Positions 1 through 10,345 of a stretch of DNA of 64,000 bases are shown here, one piece after another. A program made the translations under genes and the position numbers. This DNA comes from Parasponia andersonii (lineage: Eukaryota; Streptophyta; Magnoliopsida; Rosales; Cannabaceae), in contig JXTB01000314.1 in NCBI GenBank assembly GCA_002914805.1, forward strand, positions 109,244 through 173,243. The letters are read 5' to 3'. The notes under the pieces are model-generated. The model ran no database searches and was not told where the DNA came from. It saw nothing but the letters and a program-made list of their open reading frames with translations. Position 1 is the stretch's first letter. Every line of letters begins with the position of its first letter.

Positions 1-92
1 TATCAGTTCTAAGTCGAGTGGCGTCTCCCGATCTCACTAAATATTTTTACGAATATCCTTACGTACGCATGTGGGATCGGGGGATGTCACAA
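1..92. repeat. LTR-terminus-like fragment, copy 1
   Basis: This stretch contains AGTTCTAAGTCGAGTGG and ends GGGGATGTCACA. A diverged copy lies at 10771-10862 (AGTTCTAAGTCGAGTAG ... TATATTACA). Both end in ACA, as a plant Ty3/gypsy LTR does. It is probably the end of an LTR belonging to a family other than element A. Confidence 0.4.
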
Positions 93-149
93 AAGAGGTT
101 GTCCTCACCTCGGTCCACCAGAACAAGCCACGGAGGTTCTTGGGGGTTA

Positions 150-640
150 GCCTGGCCCTGTTGCCTTGACTGACGAAGGGTCGAGTGCGGTCATCTTGTC
201 CAGCGATGATTCCGACCCCAGTATACCGTTCTCTGCCGAAGCTGGTCCAAGCATCGAAGCCGGTATCGTTCCCCTCTCCGGAGGTAATAAGGGCCTCTCG
301 CTCTCTTTGTAGATTTGTAAAGTACTGACCACGTCGTGTAAAGCTGGCCCCTATTGCAAGCACCTGTTCAAACAATAAAACGACGTATTTTTCTCATGCG
401 TATTCTGTGTTGGTGTTGTTTTTTTTTTGTTGCCTGCATCTGTGGTCAGGATCGAACGTCATATACGATGCCATTCCCTTGTATGTGATCTGCCCGACTT
501 CTGAGTCTGACCCAATCATATATGATGTGGAGTTATTAGTGAATTCCCCCTATGCTACGACCGACGAGATTAGCTCTGGAGATCGAGACATGAGTTCTGG
601 CCCATCTGGCTTTGAGGATGTATAATTTCTATTATGACTT
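150..640 (+). other. possible antisense reading-frame remnant of element A
   Basis: This stretch lies on the strand opposite element A's gag-pol, in the position where Tat-lineage elements often carry an antisense extra frame (between integrase and the 3' LTR). Two acidic, Ser/Asp-rich open segments can be read on the plus strand, for example SSDDSDPSIPFSAEAGPS near 200-270 and ISSGDRDMSSGPSGFEDV near 570-625. No known domain was recognised and it is decayed. The assignment comes mainly from position and from comparison with the clearer antisense frame at 26208-28360. Confidence 0.3.
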
Positions 641-844
641 GTCGTAGCAGAATTTGATCCGCACGTATTGCTGGACTTCTCTGACCCTAAATGGGAATGT
701 GCCAGGAACCAGCTCTAGGGAATGGTCGACAACTGCTTGGACCCATCACTGCAAAGGAAGAAGCCTGGGCTTGGCTCTCGCTTGGAGCAAACAGGACATT
801 ACCACTCCGACGTATCCTTACGATTCCATCCAAGACCTACTCCT

Positions 845-910
845 TATAAATAGAGACACCGAGTCCGCATCCACGTTGACCATACATTCTGTAATTCAAG
901 TAATAATAAA
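845..910 (+). promoter_or_regulatory. TATA-like box and AATAA motifs, plus strand
   Basis: TATAAATA at 845-852 is followed about 55 bases later by AATAATAAA, the spacing seen in short LTR promoters. It faces opposite to element A's gag-pol. It could be part of an unrelated LTR relic or chance in AT-rich DNA. Confidence 0.2.
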
Positions 911-956
911 CAGAACTTGGTTTTAATTTCTGCCTCCGTGTTTGGTCTTGTCTGGG

Positions 957-1178
957 CCTACTTCCAATGGGTAGGTTTTGGCTTCGTCTACTTTCAGTCT
1001 ATGCGTAGCTAAGGTGCTCTCTGGGGAGGGTCTACTTCTAACGGGTAAACCCTAGCCCCGCTTAACTTTGGCTTATGTATGGCTAAGGTGCTCTCTTGGG
1101 AGGGTCTATTTCTAACGGGTAGACCCTAGCCCGGCTTGCTTTTGGCTTATGCATGGCAAAGATGGTCCCTGGGGAGGG
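957..1178. repeat. tandem repeat, 74 bp x 3
   Basis: Three copies start at 957, 1031 and 1105 with an exact 74-base period and share ACGGGTA.ACCCTAGCCC and GGCTAAGGTGCTCTC blocks. The array lies between element A's integrase end and its 3' end. Tandem arrays at this place are known in Retand-type Tat elements. Confidence 0.85.
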
Positions 1179-1218
1179 TCTTATCGCTCAATTCTTCCCC
1201 ATTCTGTACGTATTCCTT

Positions 1219-1656
1219 GAGGGTCGGTGGCGAGTTTTTGTTGCGCGGCCTATTGCCCTTCGTACGTCTTCTCGGGTCGTCAGCGAGTGACATGATCCCT
1301 ACAGTATGATTTTTGATGAGGTCTACTGGCAAGCATTTTATTGCGCAGCTCGTTCCTCTTCATATGTTTTCTCGGGCTATCGATAAGTATTTTATTGCGT
1401 GATGTGATTCCCATAGTATGATCTTTCTTGAAGTCTGTTGGTAAGCATTTTATTGTGCAACTCATTCCTCTTCGTACGTTTTCTCGGGCCATCGGGAAGC
1501 ATTTTATTGCACGATGTGATTCCCATATTTTGATCTTTTTTAAGGTCTACTGGCAAGTATTTTATTACGCAGCTCATTCCTCTTCGTATGTTTTCATGGA
1601 CCATCGGCAAGCATTTTATTGCACGATGAGATTCCCATAGTACAATCTTTATTTGC
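1219..1656. repeat. tandem repeat, 112 bp x 3 plus a shorter first copy
   Basis: Full copies start at 1321, 1433 and 1545 with an exact period of 112, preceded by a diverged, shorter copy from about 1219. Each unit is itself two related halves of about 54-58 bases, each carrying an AAGCATTTTATTGC-like core. The unit differs from the adjacent 74 bp repeat. Short open frames read through the array on the minus strand because of its periodicity; I regard them as non-coding. Confidence 0.85.
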
Positions 1657-1816
1657 GCGAATAGTTCGTGAGAATCTGGCACTGGTGGCAGACCCTTATT
1701 TTTTTTACAGCAATCTAAAGCATAACTCTGTGTAGCAGAAGCCTTGACCTGTTTTGGAATTAAGCTATTTTAATAATACAAGCATTTACATGTGTCTCAT
1801 AGCATTTACACGCATC

Positions 1817-3000
1817 TCACATGTGATATTTTTTCAAGTGCTGGGCATTCCACGTGTTTGGTAGGCTCTTCCCGATCTTGAGTTCTTTCAGGACATATGC
1901 ACCATTGTCAAGCGCCTTGATCACCTCGTAGGGCCTAACCCAGTTAGAGTCTAGCTTTGAGGAATTTCCTATTTTGACCTTCAAGACCCAATCCTCTGTG
2001 TTAAATCGATGAGCGCTAAACTTCTTCGCGTAGTAAGACCTGGCCTGCTGGTGGTATGAGGCTAGATGGACCAGGGCCATGTCCCTTGTTTCTTCCAGGA
2101 GGTCTGTGTTATGGCTTAGCTGCTGCTCGTTCAATGAGGCATCTCTTACCACTTCGGAGCGAAGGGTCGAGAGGCCAATCTCAGTCGGGATCATAGCCTC
2201 TGACCCGTAGACCATGGCAAATGGTGTTCTTCCCGTTGATCTCCGCTCTGTGGTTCGATGGGCCCACACGACGGCCGGTAGCTCTTCTAATCATTTTCCT
2301 TTAGCCTCCTGCAAGTTCTTTTTTATATTGTTGAATATGGCCTTGTTTTTTGCCTCTGCCTGGCCGTTCCCCTGAGGGTAGTTTACGGATGAGAAGCTGA
2401 GCTTTATATCATACAACTCACACAACTCCTTAAGCTTAGCATTTTGGAACTGCGTGCTATGATTAGCGTGTATCTCTTTCGGGATCTCGTATCAGCAGAT
2501 TATGTTTTTCCAAATGAAGATAATCGTGCCTGCCTTATTGACGGTTGTATAGGCTTCAGCTTCTATCCATGTGGTGAAATAATCGGTGGCCAGCAAGACG
2601 TACTTTCTTTCCCTTGGACTTCTGGGGAGCTCTCTGACGATGTCCAGACCCCATTTAGCGAAAGGCCAAGGAGTTATGTTTGAATAGAGTTCCTCCACGG
2701 GTTGGCACTTCATGGGGGCGAACTTCTGGCACTTGTCATATTTCTTGACAAACTGGGCCGCCTCGATCATCATGTATGGCTAGAAGTACCCAGCAATCAA
2801 GGCCTTGTGGGTGAGGCTACGCCCGCCAGAGTGGTTGCCATACGCTCCCTCGTGGATTTCCTCCATCAGCTTCTACGCTTCGATGGGAATTACGCACCTC
2901 AGCATTGGTCCCATCGTCGACCTTTTATAAAGTTGGCCCCCCACCATCGAGTATCGGGCAGCCTTCAGTCTGATCGACCTCGCTTTTTAGGGGTCTGTGG
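1817..3000 (-). pseudogene. element A integrase region
   Basis: The minus strand encodes the zinc-binding end (KKYDKCQKFAP), the start of the catalytic core (PWPFAKWGLDIV, LATDYFTTWIEAEA) and the C-terminal part (RRSTGRTPFAMVYGSEAM, ending ...AQHLKKYHM). In the living family this enzyme inserts the cDNA copy into the host genome. This copy is a fossil with several breaks. It lies directly upstream, in element orientation, of the 112 bp array. Confidence 0.8.
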
Positions 3001-5100
3001 GTAGGTCTCCCGACACCAGGTACTGGGTGATAGGTCTCATCCAGCCCTCGTCTCTAGAGTCAGCTGCAAACACGTGGTGTGCGAGGGTCTCCAAAAGGTC
3101 TCTCGTATTTTAGTTCTCTAGTAGAATCTCCATGTGTTCAGTCGTCCCCCCGATGGCGCGATTTTAGCTAGCTCATCAGCCTTTTGGTTCATCTCCCTGG
3201 GTGTTTGTCCGATATCAAAACTGCTAAAGTGGGCTTCCCCCCCCCCCTATTACCCTAGAGAAGTACTTGTGTAATCTTGGCTCTTTTACTTCGAAGTTTC
3301 CCCTGACTTGACCCACGATCACCTACGAGTCAGTCTTCATTGCGATGTTCTCTACTCCGAAGTGCAGAGCCAACTCAAGGGCTCAGAGTAGTGCCTCGTA
3401 CTCTGCCTCATTGTTCGTTGCCTGGAAACCAAGCCTCAAAGCTTTCTCTACCCTGAGTCTTGTTGGGGTCTGCAGGACTATTCCAATACCTGACCCTGAG
3501 GCGTTGTGGATTCGTCGGTGTAACGGGTCCAAGCTGAAGGGATATGAGGCAGAGACGTCTGAAGCGGGTCGTGCGGCTCGCTGAAGGATTGGATTTCCAC
3601 TAGGAAGTCTGTCATGACTTGCCCTTACTTCACCACTCGAGGCCAATACTCGATGTCGTATATCCCCAGCTCGATGACCCACTTGGTTAGTCATTTTGAT
3701 AGGTCTGATTTGACCAAGATTTGCCGAATGGGGAAATCCGTATACACCGTGACTAAGTATGCCTTAAAGTATTGCCTGAGTATTTTCTCAGCGTTGACCA
3801 AAGCCAGGACCAGTTTCTCTGCCATTCTATATTGCGTCTCGGCGTCCAGGAGTATGCGGCTTGCATAAAATACTGGCTTCTATTTGTTGTCTTCTTCAAC
3901 AAACAATATGGCACTGATCGCTACTTCAGACACTGCCAAATAAGCATACAAGCATTGCCCCTCTGCTGGGGAAGCCAGGATAGGCGGAATACTTAAGTAT
4001 AGTTTGAGCTCTGTCAGCGCCTTGTCCTGCTCCTCCCCCCAGACGACTGCGGAGCTTTTCTTTATGCACTGGAAGAATGGCTTACATCAGTCAGACATTT
4101 TAGAGATAAACCGGTTGAGAGCGGCTATCTTCTCGGTTAGGCGCTGAACCTTTCGATTGGTTGAGGGTCTTTGTACATCTGCAATTGAGGACTACTGGGT
4201 CGGGTTGGCCTTAATACCCCTTCTGCTCACGACGTGCCCCAGGAACTGGCCGGAGGACACCTCGAACGCACATTTCTTGGGGTTCAGATGCATCCAGTAT
4301 TGCCTCAGAATCTGGAAACATTCTTCTAGGTGTCCCAGATGGTCCGAAGTTTCTTTGCTTTTTACAACCATGTCGTCGATTTAGACTTCCATCGTCTTCC
4401 GCAGCAGTTCGGCGAACATTTTGTTCATGAGCCTCTGGTAGGTTGCCCACGCGTTCTTCAAGCCAAAAGGCATGCGTCTATAATAGTACAGACCCCGCTC
4501 CCTAATGAATATTATGTGGATCTGGTCTTCCTCATATAGAGGGATCTGGTTGTATCCATAGTAGATATCTAGGAAGCTCATCCTGTCAAATCCAGCCGTC
4601 GCGTCGACCATCTGATCGATCTTTGGCAGGGGAAAACTGTCCTTCAGGTAGGCCTTGTTCAGATTAGTGAAGTCTATGCAAGTAGGGTCATCGTCGTTTT
4701 TCTTCTTCACCACCTCTGGGTTAGAGACCCAGCACGGGTATACGCATTCCATGATCAGTCCATTCCCCAGTAGCATCTCTACCTCCTTGTTGATTGCCCT
4801 GTGTTTCTCCAGAACGAACCTTCGTTGTCTCTATCTGACTAGAGGAAAACTGGGGTCTGCATTCAATCGGTGGCAGGTGTGCCCAGGGTCTATCCCTAGC
4901 ATGTCATTTGTGGGACCACGCGAAGACGTCTTCATTCTGCCTAAGGAACCCCAGTAGCTTGCTCTTTTCCTCCTCGGGCAGCAGGGCTCCGATCACGACC
5001 ACCTTCCCCGGTTCTACTTCTTTAAAAGGGACCGCCACAAGTTCCTCAGTCGTGGTTTTTGGCCCATCAGATTCCTCTTTGATTCGCTTCATGTACAATA
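3000..5100 (-). pseudogene. element A reverse transcriptase - RNase H region
   Basis: Reverse transcriptase motifs on the minus strand include FTNLNKAYLKDSFPLPKID, the FLDIYYGYNQI block and RRMPFGLKNAWATYQRL (about 4381-4776). RNase H is marked by GSGIGIVLQTPTR and NNEAEYEALL (about 3383-3560). The order RT then RNase H then integrase identifies Ty3/gypsy. In the family these domains copy element RNA into DNA and remove the RNA strand. The copy is decayed. Confidence 0.8.
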
Positions 5101-5189
5101 GCAGGCAGTCCTTTGATTGCTATTTTTCCCCAGTCGAGGCGTTTGTGCTCGCATTAGCTCCTTTCAAGGCAGTTGAAAAGCATTTCCTC

Positions 5190-7380
5190 GCAGAGGCCTA
5201 ATCTCTTTTAATGTCTATCATGTAGGTGTCATCCCTTGATAGACATCTTAAGACCTGGTGGAGGGTGGAGGTGACCCCATGCATGGCGTGGATCCACCCT
5301 CTTCCCATGATGACGTTGAAGGAAGACTGGCAGTCGATGATAACGAAGTCCACATCCAAGCACCTCTCTATAGCGCAAACCTTCAGAGTCACGATGCCCA
5401 AAGGGCTGACCATAGAACTATTGAAGGCGAACAGCGGCTGACAGGTCGGCCTGAGTGTGTTTCGATTCATGCCCATGCTCTCGAACGTGCTGAGGAATAG
5501 GACGTCAACGCTACTCTCGCTGTCGACCAGGACCCTTCCAACTAGTGTAGAATCGATATGCAGTTTAATTACTAGGGGGTAATCGTGAGGCAGGCACACC
5601 ATGGCTAAGTCTTACTGGGTAAAGATGATGGGGCCGGCTGAAGCATAGCTTTCTCCCATTGTCAGGTGGTTCACGAAATGGCCCATGCCTCTCAGGTGCT
5701 TCACCCTCTCTTCGGTCCTTTTTTGGCACTTTTCCTTCTCCTCCTGACCCTGGGTCAGCTCTGATCTGCCTATGATCGTCAGCACTATCCTCAGAACCTG
5801 CTCTCCTGACCCAGAGGCTTGGGTCTGGTTTCCTTTTTCGAGCCCGGCGGCGTCCTCCTTCGACTGGCTTCAGCCCATCTTTACGTACTGCTTCAACTTG
5901 CCAGCTTAGATTGCCATCATGACCTGCGCGTAAAGGCTACAGTAGTTGATGGTATCATGCCCGTGATCTTTGTGAAATTGGCAGTACCTGCTCTTATTCT
6001 TCATGTGCTCAGGAACACTGGACTTGGGCGGGTCTTTGAAAATGCCCCTATTCCTGTTCTAGAGGTAGATCATATCGATCGGCGTGTTAAGCTCGTATTT
6101 CGGTAGAGGGTCTTTAAACATCTTCCTCCTCTTGCCGCTTTCTTAACTGCCTTGGACTGGGGCTCCCTGCTTCGGAGCTGGCCCTTGGGCTGGCGCAGGC
6201 CTCTTTATTCCTTATGGGGCCGGGGTTTGTGCTGGCACTATTATTATTGCGGCAGATGCCTTGGGTGCTTTCTAGTGGCTTTGCAACACCCTAAATACCC
6301 ATTCCGACTTTGTCTAGACATCTGCCATGTTGTATGGCAAATTCAAAAGCAGATGGTCTAACATCGATCCTGGCTATAGGCCCGTGATGAATGAGCTCAC
6401 GGCTTGGGCCGAGTCAGCGTTGTGCACTAAGGACATTACCTCCAGGAAACACGACAAGTATTCTCTTAGAGACTTATTTGCAGATTGCTCCAACTAGTCG
6501 AGATCTTGCATGGTTTTCTGCTGCCTCTGGGCACCTGCGTACTGCTTTAAGAAAAGTTTACAGATTTCTTCAAACCCATTTATAGACTTCTCTAGGAGTT
6601 GTCTGAACCACAACAGGGCCGGCCTCGCCAGGGTGGTGGAGAAGACTTTGCAGGTCACAGCCTCGTCCCTGGTCTCCAAGGCCATATTCTACTGAAAGTG
6701 GTATATGTAATCGAGGGGGTCGGTCCTTCCCTCGAATGGTCTGAAAGTCGGAGTTGTAAAGTCTTTCGGCTTGGGCTCCAGCTGGATCCAATCGGTGAAG
6801 GCCGTCCGATTAATCCCTCGCATGGTTTGCTCTGCCAAGTCATCGGGGATCTGGCTATGATGGGTACCGAGCCTCTTACTTAGCTCTGCCATCATCTCTT
6901 GTTTCCAATTATGAAGCACACCTTCCGGGCTTTCTTGGTGTCTTCTATCCATCGCCGCTCTGGCCCAGAAAGGCCTTGTCTAGCTTTGTCGCTCCTCCTA
7001 CATCCGTGATCAGGATGGGGCGGGGACTTCCCTTGGTGGTTGGCCCCCAGATTCTTGCTGGACCTCTTTGTCAAAGTCCTCCCTTCGCCCGCTCCTGGCT
7101 TCGCTCGCCAGCAGCCCTTCTAAGGGGGCGTTATCTCTGTGCACCTCCACGACTTCATCTGTTAAACCCAGGACGGCCTCGTGGGCCATCTCTTTCTTCC
7201 GGTTTGCTTCTGCTAGGGCAGCAATTATTTGGTCCAGCTTTTACTCAAGGCCTGGTTCTGCTTCCCAGGAGCTCCCTTCGGCGTCATTCTTGAGGATGTC
7301 ATCCGACGTTGTATGGATTTTTGTTCGGAGAGATTGCGATCGTGAGACTCTTACTCTTTCTCTCACGCTCAACGTGTTCC
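5190..7380 (-). pseudogene. element A gag and protease region
   Basis: The protease section (about 5198-5602) shows GRVLVDSESSVDVLF at the active-site position and VIMGRGWIH near its end. The gag section (about 5700-7380) contains a capsid-like segment around 6494-6950 (FEGRTDPLDYIYHFQ, CKVFSTTLARPALLWF) and a Cys/His motif SRYCQFHKDHGHDT near 5950-6000. In the family, gag forms the particle and the protease cuts it. The region is a fossil with several breaks. Confidence 0.75.
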
Positions 7381-7397
7381 CACAGATGGTGCCAAAC
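7380..7397 (-). other. element A primer-binding site
   Basis: On the minus strand the LTR end is followed by TTTGGCACCATCTGTGGGA, close to the TTTGGCGCCGTCTGTGGGA-type site found after the 5' LTR in many plant Tat elements. Confidence 0.6.
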
Positions 7398-7600
7398 TGT
7401 TGGTATGATTATTACCACCTGTCCACGTGAATCTGAACTGCTGATGTTGTATCTACCAACTGTCTAAGTATCCTTACTATCCCAGAGTGCATTTAATTTC
7501 AAGTCAGGTAAGAGAGGCAGGGGTGGGCACCTGCAAAGACTCTACAATACTTATGTCAGTTGTTTATCCTTAAGGGTGAGTAGCAAAGATTAAGTTTTTC

Positions 7601-7645
<45 letters not shown>

Positions 7646-8233
7646 CCCTCGTTAGAAGGGGAAGCAAGACTCGTATATATAATCCTAGAACTGGGAGTTT
7701 TTTGGCTCTCAATCTCAGGATCGAGTACTTCTTTTCATCATGACTTACTCTAGAAATCACGGGCCATGGTTATCATGATTTCTCTTGCATCGTCATGGCC
7801 TGCTTTCCGCTGTCCCTTATGGCTCGAGTCTGTCGGGGGCGAGATTTTGACAGACCACTGTTCTGTTAGGACGATTTGCCCAATGTGCGCGCCTACCCAG
7901 GATCGCATTAAATGCCCTGTCTGAGTCTGGAGCAGTTCGCTGTCTCCCATAGTCTTCTGACGGAAGATCTTTGAGGCTCCTGACCCCCAACTGTTGAGAT
8001 AAGAATTAGACTGGGCCGAACCCATCCAAGGTCTGAGATGGATTCGGCCCTGGCCTCAAACAGCCCAAGGGTCCATGCATTATCACGTGCGACTCGCGTG
8101 ACCTTTAAACAGTTATTCTGGACATGTGTCAAATGGTGTACCTCATCTGTAACCTATTCTACCACTTAATTATCCACGTGGTACCTGATCTAGGAATGGG
8201 ACCCACACTAATGGATAGCTAGGTTATATGCAT
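7398..8233 (-). repeat. element A 5' LTR
   Basis: On the minus strand the sequence ends at 7398 next to the primer-binding site. A TATATATAC box near 7675-7685 (minus strand) fits an LTR promoter. The outer boundary near 8233 is approximate, and no second LTR is present for comparison. Confidence 0.55.
7615..7639. repeat. (TA)n microsatellite
   Basis: About twelve uninterrupted TA units inside the element A LTR, followed by TGTATG. Confidence 0.9.
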
Positions 8234-8575
8234 CTTGACCGTAGTAAAATTCTACCCGAAATTTTCATAAAGACATGGAAGGGTCTATGATTGTTTCAGC
8301 AAACGATACATATTTGTACTAGCTTTTAAGTTTTTCAATTTGTTCTTAAAAACTGATTTGGTTAGTCCCTAAAATCTAATAAAATGAAAAAAGGAAAATG
8401 AAAATTTTAAGGGAATCATTTATGGATCACTTTCTGTTGTGTCTATTAATTACCATACAAATCAGACGACAGTTCCTCAGTAATAAAACGTACGCAAGAG
8501 TTGAGAAGTGCTTAATTAAGTAATCTATCAACGGAAATGAGAGAAAATTTATAAAAAAATAAAAAAGAAACTCAC

Positions 8576-8860
8576 GTCATAGATATTGCCATTTTGAAGA
8601 ATAAAATCCCATGTGATTGTTATGTTGCCATGAGGATCCAATGGATCATATCCATCTGCATTTTAATAATTAATGTTTCCCAAAATAAATTATACAAACT
8701 TTATTATACTAAAGTTCTAAACTAAAAATAACTCTTCTAAAAGAATTAATTATCATATTAATTGATACTCCATGACTAAAAATCGTTACTTACAAAAAAG
8801 TGAAGCGAACCAACGGATGACAGGGAAGAGGATGAAAATTCGAATCATCACCATGCCCAT
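8576..8860 (-). CDS. COBRA-like protein, exons 1 and 2 only (gene start, truncated)
   Basis: Exon 1 is 8860-8794 (67 nt, ATG at 8860) and encodes a hydrophobic signal peptide, MGMVMIRIFILFPVIRWFAS. It ends at a GTAAGT donor. Exon 2 is 8655-8576 (80 nt), with a TGCAG acceptor and a GTGAGT donor; the phases match (1 then 0). Exon 2 reads GYDPLDPHGNITITWDF, the conserved start of mature COBRA family proteins (usually YDPLDPNGNITIKWD). Exon 2 ends where I recall an intron in Arabidopsis COBRA genes, just after the WD...GYV segment. COBRA-like proteins are GPI-anchored, secreted through the ER to the cell surface, and bind cellulose or guide its deposition. The next exon (NFQxYRHI block) is not found below 8576; element A begins about 340 bases on. 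The gene is either split by element A, with the remainder left of the window, or a dead fragment. The ILQNGNIYD stretch differs from the usual SWTPDGYV, so the copy is diverged. Confidence 0.7.
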
Positions 8861-9955
8861 TGGTTCTTTTTAGAGAAGGAAAAGTGGGAGAAATGGAAAT
8901 GAGAAAACCAGATTTGCACTTGAAGTTATAATAAATCGAATATTGATTAGAATTAACGTTATGAAAGAGTTATGTAATTGGCATATTACCCTATTTGAGA
9001 GTTGAATTAGTATGTTTCCATGTGTTAGATTTCAGTGTCAGTGACTCAGTGTGGAGTTTAGTTTTTTACTTTTATTTTGCTATATATATTTTAATATCTT
9101 GCACATCTCAATGTGTTCTGTGATCCGTGTCATTTGGCTGCCATTCCGGGGGTTAGTTATTTTCCTTTTTTTTCATGTTTTATTTTTCACATTCTTCTTA
9201 AAGACCGAAGAACTTGTGGATTTACATTTTTTTTAAATATAGTCGTTATCGGTTTATTATAAAAAAAGCGCATTAATAAACTCTTTCTTTGATATCTTTA
9301 TTGATATTAGTTGCTTTATTATTATTCTTTATTTTAGAAATATTATCTCAGTAGTTTCACCTTTTAATATTTCTTGGTGAAGTTCTTTATTTTATTTTAA
9401 TTTCAAGAAGCTCTTTATTTTATTTTAATTTTGAAATTAAAATTTCCTTACGTAATGTTAAATTCTGGTTGGTCCCTGAATTTGGCAAAAGTTTTACTTT
9501 AATTCACTCAATTAAAATCAAGAACAATATTCCCTAAATTTGCTAAAAGAATTTAATATTTAGTCATTTTAGTATTTTCCATTAACTGTGAGGGAAAATT
9601 TTAAATTCATATGATAATTAAATTTAGAGCTTTTTTCAAAATTCCACGGCCAAAGTACCTAACATTGAAAAATTCTGGATGAATCAAACTTTTTGAAAAA
9701 TTTCGGATTGATATATCATTATTTAAAAATATTTTTAGAAAAGTAACACTTTCGAGAAATATTTAGAATAGTATCAATTTTTCTTTGAAATAAGTATTTT
9801 TCAATGGTGCTCGAGGTAATCACTTAGTTAAACAATTTAGTTACTTGAAGTTATTGATTACTTCAGGTATCTCATCAATTAATAGAAAGTGATATTTTTC
9901 TAATTCGAATAAAAATTGCTACTCTTATTATCGTAGAGATTTTTTTTAGAGGAAT
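8861..9955. other. non-coding, upstream of the COBRA-like start
   Basis: AT-rich DNA. About 9460-9600 resembles the dispersed plant non-coding repeat type with alternating 'ccctgaatttggc / aatttgctaaaag' phrases. I see no gene. The 61-residue open frame at 9051-9236 is T-run driven and is rejected. Confidence 0.5.
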
Positions 9956-10345
9956 TGTAGATATTTTTTTACTAATTATTTTATTAATTAAATTATTTTA
10001 AATTTATCATTATTTTATTTTATTAATTATTTTTTATTAATTAAGTTGTTATTTTGATTAAATAATTTGACATTTAGCACTATTTTATTAAATATTTTTT
10101 ATTAATTAAATTATTATTTTAATAAATTATTTTACATTTAGCATTATTTTATTTTATTATTTTTTTAATTTTTTTATTAATGAAATTATTATTTTATTAA
10201 TTTATTGATATTTAATATTATTTTATTTTGTTTTATTATTTTATTAACTATTTTAATTAATTAAATTATTTACATTTAACATTAATTTATTTTACATTAA
10301 ACATTATTTTAATTTATTTTATTATTTTATTAATTTTTTTTATTA
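9956..10345. repeat. degenerate AT-rich minisatellite
   Basis: A phrase like ACATTTAGCATTATTTTATT recurs near 10000, 10070, 10134, 10209 and 10271-10300, separated by TTTTTATTAATTAAATTATT phrases. The unit is about 62-75 bases and imperfect. The block has almost no G or C. Confidence 0.6.

Larger units (their letters stand above)
1..8233 (-). mobile_element. Ty3/gypsy element A (Tat type), broken
   Basis: Read on the minus strand, the order is LTR (about 7398-8233), primer-binding site, gag, protease, reverse transcriptase, RNase H, integrase, two tandem-repeat arrays and a 3' tail that reaches the left edge. The gag has the Tat-type RYCQFHKDHGHDT motif, and integrase has the LATDYFTTWIEAEA stretch typical of this group. 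This is the standard gypsy order. The coding part is decayed, with more than about ten breaks, so the element is a fossil. No matching 3' LTR is seen in the window; it is either lost or lies left of position 1. Assignment to the Tat lineage (Retand/Ogre relatives) rests on motif recall and on the tandem arrays near the 3' end, which Retand elements are known to carry. Confidence 0.8.

Noticed and set aside
1280-1682. Overlapping open frames of 70-96 residues on both strands
   Set aside because: They arise from the 112 bp tandem repeat, which lacks stops in some frames; the predicted peptides are themselves periodic and match no family.
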